Positions 1 through 9,731 are shown, counted from the first letter of the stretch. The stretch is DNA of 64,000 nt from JAEXOD01 sp964652025 (GCA_964652025.1 CAZYZX010000011.1:1-64000), one strand, 5' to 3'. Numbers and translations: made by a program. Notes: generated by a model from the sequence alone, not told the origin.

Positions 1-61
<61 letters not shown>

Positions 62-169
62 ATTTTTTTATATTATTATCTAATATTTTCTACAACTTCG
101 AATTTAAAAGCGCTCGCGTACTTCTTACCTCGTCTTCTTTACTAAAAAACTTCCTTTTAGTCACTCACT

Positions 170-182
170 TTGTCAAAGAACA
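170..182 (-). promoter_or_regulatory. boxA-like antitermination site in the rRNA leader
   Basis: The minus strand reads TGTTCTTTGACAA, very close to the E. coli rrn boxA TGCTCTTTAACAA. It lies about 110 bases upstream of 16S and about 75 bases downstream of the predicted promoter. A 7-bp hairpin (141-147 with 155-161) follows it. In rRNA leaders boxA recruits NusB/NusE so that the untranslated operon escapes premature termination. Confidence 0.6.
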
Positions 183-259
183 TCTATATAAAACTTTTTT
201 GTCTTATACTAATCTTGCTTTCAAACTATAAATGAACATGTCTTAAAAAATGACAGACT

Positions 260-290
260 CAAAATTAATACTATTTTTTTCAAAAAGCAA
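260..290 (-). promoter_or_regulatory. Predicted rRNA operon promoter
   Basis: On the minus strand a TTG (288-290) is followed by 20 bases and then TAATTTTG (260-267), which matches the Bacteroidota -7 element TAnnTTTG. Other promoter-like sites in this window have the same geometry (9932-9962, 39281-39311). The rest of the 61-506 gap is AT-rich rRNA leader and upstream sequence in which I see no gene. Confidence 0.5.
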
Positions 291-506
291 GTAAAAAAAT
301 AAAAAATTTTCTTTTTTTTACTTTTTTATTTAAAATTCTTCTTTTTGTGCATTTTTGCTAATTATTTAATAGTTTTTTTATCTATTTTTATCTGTAAAAA
401 TTATTCCTTTTGAATTTATAATAAACTTACATAATTTTGTTATTACTTTTTTAAATAATCGATTAGGTGAAATATCAAACGACTATATTTTTATTATTGT
501 TTTTTT

Positions 507-2711
507 TTGTTTTTGTTATTCTATATTATATTAAGCCAATCACAAGTTTACGGGCAAGAAAAATTCGGTAGCTTACGCGGCTTTGTTTCTGATAGCACCA
601 GCGGTGAACCAATTGCATTTGCTAATCTAATAATTAAAGGCACAAACAACGGAACATCTTCTAACACACGCGGCTATTTTTATATACCAGCAATAACAGA
701 AGGTGAAAAAGTGTTAAAAGTTTCTTACTTAGGTTACAGAACTGTTGAAATTAAATTTGTTGCTAAAAAAGGAACTATTACACAATTAGACATTAAATTA
801 ATCCCAGAAAATATTAAATTGCAAGAAGTTTCTGTTACAGCAGAAAAACCACGAGAAAACGAACCAAATTTAGGTTTACAGAAAATTACTCTGAAAGAAA
901 TTTCCCTGCACCCTGTAAATTTTGAAGCGGATATATTTAAAGTAATACAAAATAGTGCAGGGGTTAATACTACGGGAGACGTAACTGCAAAATACTATGT
1001 GCGTGGCGGTAATAGCGACCAAAATGGCGTTATACTTAATGGCGGTACAATTTATAATCCTTTCCACGCACTTGGAATTTTTAGCGTAATTGACCCAGAA
1101 ATAATTAATGTAACAGAGTTTTTTAAGGGCGGTTTTTCTCCTAAATATGGTGGCAGGCTTTCATCAATTTTAAATATAGTTACGCGAGATGGCAATAAAA
1201 ATTCATATCACGCTAGCGCACAATCGGGTTTAATTAGCGGTAAAATTTCTGCTGAAGGTCCCATTCCAAATGGTAGCTTTTTAGTTACCGGACGCAAAAG
1301 CTACTACCCAAAAATGTTAAAAAAATTTCTTAATGATAAAGAAGTCCCTTTTGATTTTTATGATTTATCATTTAAAACAAATTATACAAGTTCTATTTTA
1401 GATAACAACAGTAAATTTGTTATACACGGTTTTTTTAGCAACGATAAAGTTAATAATAACGACCCGCTGCTTGAAGATTATAAAATATCTAATTCAATTT
1501 TAGGTTTTAATTGGCATAAAGTTTGGGGTAGCCCATTGTTTTCTGTCATCACCTTTAATATAAGTAAATTTGATGCAGAGCTTAACCCAAATCTTAGTAA
1601 ATCCAAACCACGTAAAAATCAACTAACAGATATTAGCAGCGATTGGAATTTTACATATGTTTACGAATCTAAAGACGAATTAGAATTTGGTATCCAAAAC
1701 AAAATTATTACCACTAAACTTAATATGGAAAACTTAAAAGGATATAAAGTTAATTACGATGCTACTGGATGGGATTTAAGTTTTTATTTTAACTATAGAT
1801 TTTATAGATGGGAAAATGTTGGTTTAGATTTAGGATTGCGTAGTAAACTTATGGGTATTACAAAAAAGCGCCCATTTTTATTTGAACCAAGAATTAGCGG
1901 CACGTGGATAGTAACACCCGGTTTGTTACTAAAAGGAGTTATTGGGCGATATTCCCAAGAGCTTACCACTGTTTCTGACGAGAGCGAAATAATGTCTGTT
2001 TTCGAACCTTGGATAATTATTCCAGATTATTTAGCTGCACCGGAAGCTACCCATTTTATTTTAGGTTTAGAAGTTAACCCTACTAATAATATTACAATTG
2101 AATTAGAAGGTTATTACAAATATTTAGTTAATTTAGCAGAAATCAATACTAAAAAAACATTACCCTCGCAAAACGATTATATTAATGTAGAAGGTGAAGC
2201 TTATGGACTTGAAACAAATTTTACGCTTAATTTAGACCGCATTTACTTTAAAACTTCTTACTCCCTTAGTTGGGCTTACAAAAAAATTAATGGACATAAG
2301 TATTTCCCAAGGTATGATACAAGACATAATATTTCCTCTTTATTAAGCTTTAACTTAGGTGGCGGTTGGACAACAAACTTAAATTGGGCATTTAAAACCG
2401 GCATGCCATTTACGCCAATTGCTGGTTACTACGATCAGTTAAACATTAATCCATTTGATGATTTTTCATCTATAAGCTTTTTACCTTTGATATTTTGGGG
2501 TGAAAAAAATTCCCACCGGTTACCCGTTTATCACAGGCTAGATTTTGGAATTGATAAAAAATTTGACCTAAGCTTTATTAAATTACAAATAGGCGCCAGC
2601 ATTATAAATGTTTATAATCGCAAAAACATTTATTATTTTGATACTAATACCGGTAAAAAAGTTAATATGATTCCATTATTACCTTCAGTTTTTGTAAAGG
2701 CGGAATTATGA
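507..2711 (+). CDS. TonB-dependent receptor with carboxypeptidase-regulatory-like N-terminal domain
   Basis: Outer-membrane receptor of the Bacteroidota type. After the signal region come a beta-sandwich carboxypeptidase-regulatory-like domain (about residues 22-106), a plug domain (about 115-235, with YYVRGGNSDQNGV and DGN) and a beta-barrel to the C-terminus. It is translationally coupled (ATGA) to the lipoprotein at 2708, so the pair probably takes up an unknown ligand. The start is doubtful. The first in-frame start is TTG at 507, giving a short hydrophobic leader with no ribosome site. A GTG at 467 begins a better signal peptide (VKYQTTIFLLLFF) in another frame, and removing one T from the 9-T run at 500-508 would join the two. 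Either a frameshift (phase variation or sequencing error) or a non-standard start applies. Substrate unknown. Confidence 0.85.
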   Translation: MFLLFYIILSQSQVYGQEKFGSLRGFVSDSTSGEPIAFANLIIKGTNNGTSSNTRGYFYIPAITEGEKVLKVSYLGYRTVEIKFVAKKGTITQLDIKLIPENIKLQEVSVTAEKPRENEPNLGLQKITLKEISLHPVNFEADIFKVIQNSAGVNTTGDVTAKYYVRGGNSDQNGVILNGGTIYNPFHALGIFSVIDPEIINVTEFFKGGFSPKYGGRLSSILNIVTRDGNKNSYHASAQSGLISGKISAEGPIPNGSFLVTGRKSYYPKMLKKFLNDKEVPFDFYDLSFKTNYTSSILDNNSKFVIHGFFSNDKVNNNDPLLEDYKISNSILGFNWHKVWGSPLFSVITFNISKFDAELNPNLSKSKPRKNQLTDISSDWNFTYVYESKDELEFGIQNKIITTKLNMENLKGYKVNYDATGWDLSFYFNYRFYRWENVGLDLGLRSKLMGITKKRPFLFEPRISGTWIVTPGLLLKGVIGRYSQELTTVSDESEIMSVFEPWIIIPDYLAAPEATHFILGLEVNPTNNITIELEGYYKYLVNLAEINTKKTLPSQNDYINVEGEAYGLETNFTLNLDRIYFKTSYSLSWAYKKINGHKYFPRYDTRHNISSLLSFNLGGGWTTNLNWAFKTGMPFTPIAGYYDQLNINPFDDFSSISFLPLIFWGEKNSHRLPVYHRLDFGIDKKFDLSFIKLQIGASIINVYNRKNIYYFDTNTGKKVNMIPLLPSVFVKAEL

Positions 2712-3691
2712 AAAATGCATATATTAAAAGTATAATTATTGTTGTTTTTTCTTTTTTAATTTTAGCGTGTGAGGAAAATTTTAGCCCTAAAACCGAAACT
2801 AAAGATGCTTTATTTTTTTATTCTATTTTAACGGCAGATGACTTGCCATACACAAAAAAGCAAATAGCAATTATTACTAAAATTTACGACGTTAACAATT
2901 TTGACCCAAATACAAATAATATAGACCCAACAATTAAAGATGCCATTGTAAATTTAACAGTGGGGAATGTATCTTACAAAATGACTTTAGATTCTGTTGC
3001 AATAGATTATCAAAATCGTGCCAAACAATATTTATATAGTGTTAAAGCAAAAATATCCTCTTATGATTCTTTAACTGTTACTGCAAAACTAAACAATGGC
3101 AAAACACTTGTTGGAAAAACTCGCGCTCCTAAATACTTGTCGTTCGATTTTTCTTATCCATATAATCATGGGTTTACAGCTAAATTAAATCAAGTTATTC
3201 CTGTCTATTCTTGGACTATTTATTGGAATAATTATAACCCCACACATTTATTATTTCCCAAAATGTTAATTGTTTACAAACAAAATATTAACGGAACAAA
3301 TGTAAATAAATCTATTGAAGTGCCAATAAAAATGTTTACAAGAAACGGTACAAAAGAGCCATATTATGTTAATTATATTTCACAGTTTCAAATAAGTTAC
3401 GATTTTGAAGCTTTTGATTATGCTATGGCTAAACTATCAGAAGGAAATACAAATAAATCAGATTACACTATTTTATATTTGGACTTTAAAATAGCAGAAT
3501 TTGATTTACCGCTAACAAATTATTACTCTGCTACCAATGGATATTTAGATTCATACTCTATACGCACCGATAATAACATTTACTCTAATGTTAGTGGAGG
3601 GTATGGAGTAGTTGGTGCAAAATTTATTAATGGTTTTACCAAAGAATTTGATAAATACTATGTACAATCTTTTGGTTATAATACACCATAA
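2708..3691 (+). CDS. Receptor-associated lipoprotein, DUF4249-like
   Basis: A 327-residue predicted lipoprotein. The N-terminus MKNAYIKSIIIVVFSFLILAC ends in a lipobox with Cys21 as the lipidated residue. The start ATG overlaps the stop of the upstream TonB receptor (ATGA), so the two are made together. In Bacteroidota, receptors with a carboxypeptidase-like N-terminal domain are often followed by DUF4249 lipoproteins, and the general layout here (short Cys-anchored protein, N-terminal beta-rich region) fits. I assign DUF4249 by context and resemblance only. It probably sits on the outer membrane and helps the receptor handle its ligand. Confidence 0.7.
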   Translation: MKNAYIKSIIIVVFSFLILACEENFSPKTETKDALFFYSILTADDLPYTKKQIAIITKIYDVNNFDPNTNNIDPTIKDAIVNLTVGNVSYKMTLDSVAIDYQNRAKQYLYSVKAKISSYDSLTVTAKLNNGKTLVGKTRAPKYLSFDFSYPYNHGFTAKLNQVIPVYSWTIYWNNYNPTHLLFPKMLIVYKQNINGTNVNKSIEVPIKMFTRNGTKEPYYVNYISQFQISYDFEAFDYAMAKLSEGNTNKSDYTILYLDFKIAEFDLPLTNYYSATNGYLDSYSIRTDNNIYSNVSGGYGVVGAKFINGFTKEFDKYYVQSFGYNTP

Positions 3692-3704
3692 CAAAAATTT
3701 ACAA

Positions 3705-4025
3705 TTATAATAAAATATTAATAATATTTGCTGCTGATTTTGGGACCTCTATTTCCTTAGAGTAAATTCTAAATGCGTTATTTATCCAAATTCTATTTGC
3801 AAAAAATTTCGTGATTTTTAAATAATATTTACCCCCCGCTTCATTAATTACGTAATTAAAATTAAATTCTACAGGTTTCTCTTCTCCGCGTAAATGCAAA
3901 GTGCCTTTTATAAATTTATCAGATTTACGAAATTCGTCAATATCAATTGTACCTATATCCTCTGGAACTTGAGAACGCAAAAAACCTTGAATTAAATTTT
4001 TGGAAAAACTATCCATTAAGCCCAT
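3705..4025 (-). CDS. Hypothetical protein, 106 residues
   Basis: I do not recognise this protein. It has no signal peptide or membrane segment. The first 25 residues (MGLMDSFSKNLIQGFLRSQV) look like an amphipathic helix, and the rest alternates polar and hydrophobic residues as a small beta-sheet protein would. An AGGAGT ribosome site lies just upstream of the ATG. It converges on the lipoprotein gene (13 bases between stops) and is divergent from the T9SS protein at 4111, so it is a single-gene transcript. Confidence 0.6.
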   Translation of the reverse strand: MGLMDSFSKNLIQGFLRSQVPEDIGTIDIDEFRKSDKFIKGTLHLRGEEKPVEFNFNYVINEAGGKYYLKITKFFANRIWINNAFRIYSKEIEVPKSAANIINILL

Positions 4026-4056
4026 TATAACTCCTTTAATTTTTTTTCAAAAATTA

Positions 4057-4085
4057 TTGACATAAATTAACTTTTTTTTTAAAAT
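4057..4085 (+). promoter_or_regulatory. Predicted promoter of the 4111 gene
   Basis: TTGACA (4057-4062), 17 bases, then TAAAAT (4080-4085): a near-consensus housekeeping promoter. An AGGGGG ribosome site follows a few bases before the ATG at 4111. Confidence 0.6.
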
Positions 4086-4110
4086 TTAAAATAAAACCTT
4101 AGGGGGATTT

Positions 4111-5376
4111 ATGCAAGCTAAAATACTTTTTTTAGTAGTTATTTTTTTAGTATTAAACTCATTATACGCTCAACAGTGGCAAGTAATGCACGTTGACTCA
4201 ACCCAATATTTAACCGATGTTACTTTTACAACTCCATACAATGGTTTTGCAGTTGGTGGAGAAACGATACTAAATACCACCAATGGAGGACAAACCTGGA
4301 AACAAGTTCCAAATAATACATTTTTTACAAGCGTATCAAGTGTTGGGAGTACCAATAATCCTGATTCTAATACAGTATTTTTTTGTGGTCCAACCGGTGC
4401 TATTGTAAAATTTGAAAACGGGAATTTTATTCCAGTTTTTACCGCTTCAAAACCACTAAATGGTATAACGTTCCCATCTGCTACAACCGGATATGCAGTT
4501 GGTAACGATGGTCTTATACTTAAAACAACAAATAGTGGTCAAACTTGGAATCAGTTACCAACCCCACAAACTACAGATTCGTATACTAATGTTGAAGCTA
4601 AGTCACCCGATACCCTTACAGTAACCGGTATGAATGGTCTTGTACAACAAAGTGTTAATGGGGGCACCACTTGGAATGTTGTTAGCCCACCAGGTAATAA
4701 TGAATATATGACAAGCGCATCATATGCTGATGGTAATATTATTTGGTGTGGCGGCACAAATGGAACCCTTTTTAAGGTTACTTCTAATGGAACAGTTAGT
4801 ACCAACTTAAATACTTCTGCAGGTATTATGGGTATTTCTACGCCACCTGGAACCAATTATGGCATAGCTGTTGGGGATAGCGGTACAATATTCGAATATA
4901 ATCCAAATAATACCACAAATCAGTGGACGCTAATGAATAGCCCTACTGACGCTGGGCTTAATTCTGTTTGCTACACTAAAGTTGATACCGGTAAATCTGT
5001 TTCTTCTTATAACTTTTGGGCTGTTGGTGCAAAAGGTACAATATTAAAACTTACAAAAACAATTACCAATGTTGATAATTTCACTGTACCTTTAAATTAT
5101 TTTGTATCTAATAATTATCCTAATCCTTTTAACCCATCTACAACATTTAATTACTCAGTTCCTTATCTATCTAATATTAACATCGAACTTTATAATAACT
5201 TAAGACAGTTAATTAAAACAGTTGTAAATGATATTAAAGAACCGGGTAATTATACAGAGACCATTAATGCGCAAAATTTAGCTTCTGGTATTTATTTTGT
5301 AAAATTTAATTTTAGCCCGTTAAATGGTAATAAAAATAACTTTAACATCATTAAAAAAATTGTGCTAATTAAATAA
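4111..5376 (+). CDS. Secreted YCF48/BNR-repeat beta-propeller protein with T9SS sorting domain
   Basis: The 421-residue protein starts with a cleavable signal peptide (to about residue 20, SLYAQ). Several YCF48/BNR-like repeats follow, with the signature G-AVG-x-G-I-L-T-T-x-G-G-x-T-W, seen for instance near residues 50, 130 and 170. These blades form a beta-propeller, as in photosystem assembly factor Ycf48 and many secreted Bacteroidota proteins. From residue 336 the protein has the T9SS C-terminal domain (YPNPFNPSTT) and ends IIKKIVLIK, so it should cross the outer membrane by type IX secretion and be anchored or released. Strong promoter and ribosome site; ends at a hairpin terminator. The ligand or role is unknown. 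Confidence 0.85.
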   Translation: MQAKILFLVVIFLVLNSLYAQQWQVMHVDSTQYLTDVTFTTPYNGFAVGGETILNTTNGGQTWKQVPNNTFFTSVSSVGSTNNPDSNTVFFCGPTGAIVKFENGNFIPVFTASKPLNGITFPSATTGYAVGNDGLILKTTNSGQTWNQLPTPQTTDSYTNVEAKSPDTLTVTGMNGLVQQSVNGGTTWNVVSPPGNNEYMTSASYADGNIIWCGGTNGTLFKVTSNGTVSTNLNTSAGIMGISTPPGTNYGIAVGDSGTIFEYNPNNTTNQWTLMNSPTDAGLNSVCYTKVDTGKSVSSYNFWAVGAKGTILKLTKTITNVDNFTVPLNYFVSNNYPNPFNPSTTFNYSVPYLSNINIELYNNLRQLIKTVVNDIKEPGNYTETINAQNLASGIYFVKFNFSPLNGNKNNFNIIKKIVLIK

Positions 5377-5378
5377 AA

Positions 5379-5407
5379 AAAATCCCCTTAAACTTTAAGG
5401 GGATTTT
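5379..5407. terminator. Bidirectional intrinsic terminator
   Basis: A 13-bp stem around AATCCCCTTA/TAAGGGGATT with a 3-base loop, flanked by an A-run on the left and a T-run on the right. It sits between the convergent 4111 gene and dnaX and can stop both. Confidence 0.85.
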
Positions 5408-5435
5408 TATATTATTTTATTCTAATTAATTGCAA

Positions 5436-6776
5436 TTATTTTAATTCTCGTCCACCAAGTTCATTTATTATTGATTTAACTATTGGCGAGTCGTTTTCTT
5501 TTTGCTCAGCAAAGTCTAAACTATTAGAAACAGTGGGTTTATTGTTTATAATTTGCTGTGATGATGTATCTTTTGCTTCTGCAGTAACTTTAGTAATACT
5601 AATTGTAGGTGTATTAGGTACATTAGTAACTACGTTTTGAATTACTCCTTTTTCATTAATTGTATTAATAAGCTCTGTAATAGTAGAAGTTTTTTCTAAA
5701 GCAACTAACTGCAATAATGCTACTTCTAACTTAAGTTTTGGATTTGAGGAATTTTTGATATCAGATTGAATTTTATTAATAAAAGTTAATATTCTAATTA
5801 AATCAGGTTCTATAAAAGAATCAATATGTTTTAAATATTCCTGTTTAATAATTTCAGAACTCTCAATTAAATCTAATTTACGGTTAATCCTTAAAACTAA
5901 AAAGTTGCGAAAATGCTCTGATAATCCATTTAAGAAGTCAGTCAAATTCCAACCATTATTATAAATAGCATCGGTAACATCTAAAATTTTAGAATAAGTT
6001 TTAGTAAGAATAGCGTCAGAAACATCAAAATAAATTTGGTCGTCAATTAAATTAAGCATGGAAGAAACAAGGTCTTTGGTAATCTTGTTACCACAATAAG
6101 AAACCACTTGGTCAAAAATACTTTGTGCATCTCTAAGAGCACCATCTGCACGCTTAGCAATTAGTGTTAAAGATGGGTCATCTATTTCAATCCCCTCTGC
6201 AGTAGCAATTTTAGATAGAAGTTTCTTAGTTTCTTTTAGCTCAACACGTCTAAAATCAAATCTTTGGCAGCGGGAAATAATTGTAAGCGGCACTTTATGA
6301 ATATCTGTAGTAGCAAAAATAAAAACCACATGTTCGGGCGGCTCTTCTAATGTTTTTAACAAAGCATTAAAAGATTCCATAGTTAACATGTGAACTTCGT
6401 CTATAATATAAATTTTATATTTACCTTTAGAAGGCGCATACTTAACAGCTTCTCTTATAGCTCTAATTTCTTCAATTCTTCTATTAGAAGCACCGTCTAT
6501 TTCAAAAACATCAAGCATAGTATTATCAGCAAACTGATTACACATTTCGCATTCGTTACACGGTTCGCCATCTTTAGGATTTAAGCAATTCAATCGTTTT
6601 GCTAATATTCTTGCAGTAGTGGTTTTACCAATTCCTCTTGGACCGGTAAACATATAAGCATGAGCAATACGCCCAGCTGCCAAAGCATTTTTTAATGTAG
6701 TTGTAATATGCTCTTGACCAACAACTTCGCTAAAAGTCTTTGGTCGCCATTTCCTTGCCGTTACAATAAAAGCCAT
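5436..6776 (-). CDS. dnaX: DNA polymerase III subunit gamma/tau (clamp loader ATPase)
   Basis: AAA+ ATPase of the clamp loader, which opens the sliding clamp and loads it on primed DNA. Visible landmarks: Walker A GPRGIGKT at residues 45-52; the DnaX zinc knuckle Cys64, Cys73, Cys76 and Cys79; Walker B with DEVHML near 121; and the SRC sensor motif near 165. Domain III follows to about residue 360. At 446 residues it is shorter than E. coli tau (643). The tail keeps a recognisable end (IINELGGRELK), so the linker region is short rather than truncated. An AGAAGGGAA ribosome site precedes the ATG. Last gene of the lon-msrC-dnaX operon, with 15-base gaps. Confidence 0.95.
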   Translation of the reverse strand: MAFIVTARKWRPKTFSEVVGQEHITTTLKNALAAGRIAHAYMFTGPRGIGKTTTARILAKRLNCLNPKDGEPCNECEMCNQFADNTMLDVFEIDGASNRRIEEIRAIREAVKYAPSKGKYKIYIIDEVHMLTMESFNALLKTLEEPPEHVVFIFATTDIHKVPLTIISRCQRFDFRRVELKETKKLLSKIATAEGIEIDDPSLTLIAKRADGALRDAQSIFDQVVSYCGNKITKDLVSSMLNLIDDQIYFDVSDAILTKTYSKILDVTDAIYNNGWNLTDFLNGLSEHFRNFLVLRINRKLDLIESSEIIKQEYLKHIDSFIEPDLIRILTFINKIQSDIKNSSNPKLKLEVALLQLVALEKTSTITELINTINEKGVIQNVVTNVPNTPTISITKVTAEAKDTSSQQIINNKPTVSNSLDFAEQKENDSPIVKSIINELGGRELK

Positions 6777-6791
6777 GTTTCCCTTCTAATT

Positions 6792-7301
6792 TTAACTTAA
6801 AATAAATGAATTTAATTCTAATTTACTGGTTATTAATTCAATTAATAACTCTAAATATTTTTTATCTGTTTCATTAAAAGCCGCAAGTTTATAACTATCC
6901 AAATCTAATACACCAAATAATTTACCCTCGTTTAAAATCGGGATAACAATTTCTGAACGGGAAGCGCTATCGCATGCTATGTGTCCCTCAAACTTATCAA
7001 CATCGGGCACAATTACAGTTTTTAATGTGGTAGCAGCTTTGCCACAAACACCTTTATCAACTGCAATTTGTGTACATGCAACTTTACCTTGGAATGGACC
7101 CAAATATAAAACCTCATTTTGAAAAAAATAAAATCCAACCCAACTAATTTTTTCAAAAGTCTGCTTTAATAATGCACACACATTGCTTAAGCCCGATATT
7201 ACCGGTTCGTATCCATTTATTAAATATTCCGCATGCTGCAATACTAGTTTATATTTCTCTTCATCCGATAAATCTAAGCTAATATTAATTTCTTCTGCCA
7301 T
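6792..7301 (-). CDS. msrC: Free methionine-(R)-sulfoxide reductase (GAF domain)
   Basis: A single GAF-domain enzyme of the fRMsr (YebR/MsrC) family that reduces free methionine-R-sulfoxide using thioredoxin. The three family cysteines are all present, at Cys76 (ACTQI), Cys86 (GVCGKA) and Cys110 (HIACD). Their spacing of 10 and 24 residues equals that of the E. coli enzyme (84, 94, 118). Length 169 residues is normal. It sits between lon and dnaX with 15-base gaps and an AAGGGAG ribosome site. Next to the protease Lon this suggests shared stress or protein-damage control, although the link to dnaX is probably only transcriptional. Confidence 0.93.
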   Translation of the reverse strand: MAEEINISLDLSDEEKYKLVLQHAEYLINGYEPVISGLSNVCALLKQTFEKISWVGFYFFQNEVLYLGPFQGKVACTQIAVDKGVCGKAATTLKTVIVPDVDKFEGHIACDSASRSEIVIPILNEGKLFGVLDLDSYKLAAFNETDKKYLELLIELITSKLELNSFILS

Positions 7302-7316
7302 TTAGCTCCCTTATAA

Positions 7317-9731
7317 TTAGTTATTTTTTATTTCAAATCCATCAAACAGTATTGGGAACGCTTCCCATGCAGTACTAACCGGAATTATATTCATTCCCTC
7401 TTTAATTTCTTTTTTAATATCAGCCAAATCTATTTCATTATCTTTAGGAATTATTACGGTAAATATATTATTTCTTCTTGCAGCAAGCAACTTTTCATTT
7501 AAGCCGCCAATTGCTAATATATTTCCCCTTAAAGTAATTTCTCCTGTCATAGCAACATTATTATGCGCCATTTTACCAGAAACAGCAGAGTACATTGCCA
7601 TAGCCATAGTTATACCCGCAGATGGACCATCCTTTGGTATAGCTCCCTCTGGCAAATGAATATGAATTTCTTTTCCCTTAAAAAAGTTTTCTGGCAAACC
7701 AAGTTTATCGGAATTTGAACGTAAAAAGCTAAGGGCAGCTTGAGCACTTTCTTTCATAACATCGCCAAGCTTTCCTGTTAATATAAGTTTTTCGCTACCG
7801 TTCATTATTGTTGCGTCTACTTGTAAAATATCCCCACCCGTGCTTGTCCATGCTAAGCCTATTACACTACCAACTTTATCTTCTGTTGCTGCCTTTTGTT
7901 TTCTGTAACGGGGCACTCCTAAATATTCTTCAAGTTTACTTAAATTTATTACAAATTTAGCAGCTTCTCTTTTCTTACTCTTTAAATCTTTTTTATGAAC
8001 CACAATATCTCTTGCTGCTTTGCGTAATAATGCTGCAATCTCGCGTTCTAAGTTTCTTACGCCTGCTTCGCTTGTATAGTCACTAATAATTTTATCTATT
8101 ACTTCATCTTTTATTTCAACTAGCTTTTCTGTTAAACCATGCAATTTTAACTGTTTTGGAATTATGTGCCGTTTGGCTATCATTTTCTTCTCAAAATCTA
8201 AATAGCCATTTAACTCTATAATCTCCATTCTATCTTGTAGCGGTAAAGGAATATTATACCTAACATTTGCAGTAGTAATAAACATAACATTAGATAAATC
8301 ATAATCCACATCTAAATAATGGTCATTAAAAGCATGGTTTTGTTCTGGGTCTAACACTTCTAACATTGCACTGCTTGGGTCACCCCTAAAATCCATACTC
8401 ATTTTATCTATCTCATCAAGCAAAATAACAGGATTTATTGTTTTTGCTTTTTTCATGGATTGAATAATTTTACCCGGCATACTGCCAATGTAAGTTCTTC
8501 TATGTCCCCTTATTTCTGCTTCATCCCTTACACCACCTAAGCTAATTCTAACAAAATTTCTTCCTATAGCCCTTGCAATAGATTTACCCAAAGATGTTTT
8601 ACCCACACCCGGAGGTCCTACTAAACATAATATTTGACCACGCATATTTTTAACTAAATTAAGTACCGCAATATGCTCTAAAATTCTATCCTTTGGCTTT
8701 TCTAATCCGTAGTGGTCTTCATCTAATATTTTTTTTGCGTTTTCTATATCTAAATTATCTTTACTTTTCTTAGTCCATGGCACATCTAAAATCCAATCTA
8801 AATAATTGCGTATAACAGTGCTTTCTGGACTGCTTGGAGGAGTCATTTTTAATTTATTAAATTCCTCAATAGCTTTTTCTTTAACATCTTTTGGAAGTTT
8901 TGTTTTATCTATCTTTTCTTTTAATTTAAGTAAATCTTGCGGTAATTCTTGTTCTTCACCTAATTCTTCTTGTAAAATCCTAATTTGCTCTTGAATAATA
9001 TATTTTCTTTGTGCTTTGGTAATATTTTCTTGTATTTTATTTTCAATATCTTTTTCAACTTTTAAGATATCAATTTCATTATGCAAAATTTTTAGAACTT
9101 CGTATAATTGTTCTGTTAAAGTAAACTTTTGCAAAATTGATTGCTTTACTTCTAAAGATTGATTAATATTAGCTGCTACATAATAAAGTTTTCTATCTGG
9201 TTCATCAAAATTATCATAAGCATTAATAGCTTCTTGAGGAATGTTTTTATTAATCTTTACATATTCCTTAAATAAAGCTGTCATTTGCCTAATTAAAGCA
9301 CTTTGCTCTTTGGCATTTTCTTTAGAAGGCATAACGACTTCGATTTTTGCTTCAAAAAAGTTTTTATTTTTAGTAAAGCTTAATATTCTACCTTGAATAA
9401 TTCCATCTACCAAAATTTTTAGCAATCCATTAGGTAATTTTAAAATTTGAATAATTTTAGCAATTGTTCCTTCACTAAAAATATCATCTTTTGTAGGTTC
9501 TTCTATGGAAGCTTTTTTTTGTGCTGCTAAAAAAATATATTTAGAATTTTCGAATGCATAATTTGCAGCTTTAATCGAAGCTTCTCGCCCAACAAGTACC
9601 GGGAAAATCATATAAGGATATATTACCGTATCACGCAAAGGAAGAATTGGTAATACGTTTGGTATCTCTTCTATACTTTCATTTGGTTTTTTAACATCTT
9701 CTTTTTGTGCTTTGGCGGTTCTTTTTGCCAT
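7317..9731 (-). CDS. lon: ATP-dependent protease Lon
   Basis: Cytoplasmic AAA+ serine protease that removes damaged and regulatory proteins. The N-terminal substrate-binding LAN domain (about 25-225) is followed by a coiled coil. Next is the ATPase with Walker A GPPGVGKT (372-379) and Walker B VILLDEID (around 435-442). The C-terminal protease domain has the Ser704-Lys747 catalytic dyad (DGPSAG and GGLNEK). Length 804 is typical. A GGAG ribosome site lies 10 bases before the ATG. First gene of the lon-msrC-dnaX operon. The small-RNA terminator at 9845-9873 lies upstream, so lon probably uses its own promoter in 9740-9840 unless there is read-through. Confidence 0.97.
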   Translation of the reverse strand: MAKRTAKAQKEDVKKPNESIEEIPNVLPILPLRDTVIYPYMIFPVLVGREASIKAANYAFENSKYIFLAAQKKASIEEPTKDDIFSEGTIAKIIQILKLPNGLLKILVDGIIQGRILSFTKNKNFFEAKIEVVMPSKENAKEQSALIRQMTALFKEYVKINKNIPQEAINAYDNFDEPDRKLYYVAANINQSLEVKQSILQKFTLTEQLYEVLKILHNEIDILKVEKDIENKIQENITKAQRKYIIQEQIRILQEELGEEQELPQDLLKLKEKIDKTKLPKDVKEKAIEEFNKLKMTPPSSPESTVIRNYLDWILDVPWTKKSKDNLDIENAKKILDEDHYGLEKPKDRILEHIAVLNLVKNMRGQILCLVGPPGVGKTSLGKSIARAIGRNFVRISLGGVRDEAEIRGHRRTYIGSMPGKIIQSMKKAKTINPVILLDEIDKMSMDFRGDPSSAMLEVLDPEQNHAFNDHYLDVDYDLSNVMFITTANVRYNIPLPLQDRMEIIELNGYLDFEKKMIAKRHIIPKQLKLHGLTEKLVEIKDEVIDKIISDYTSEAGVRNLEREIAALLRKAARDIVVHKKDLKSKKREAAKFVINLSKLEEYLGVPRYRKQKAATEDKVGSVIGLAWTSTGGDILQVDATIMNGSEKLILTGKLGDVMKESAQAALSFLRSNSDKLGLPENFFKGKEIHIHLPEGAIPKDGPSAGITMAMAMYSAVSGKMAHNNVAMTGEITLRGNILAIGGLNEKLLAARRNNIFTVIIPKDNEIDLADIKKEIKEGMNIIPVSTAWEAFPILFDGFEIKNN

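Noticed and set aside
4170..4856. Minus-strand frames opposite the YCF48-like gene
   Set aside because: Shadow frames with no plausible start context; the plus-strand protein is well supported.
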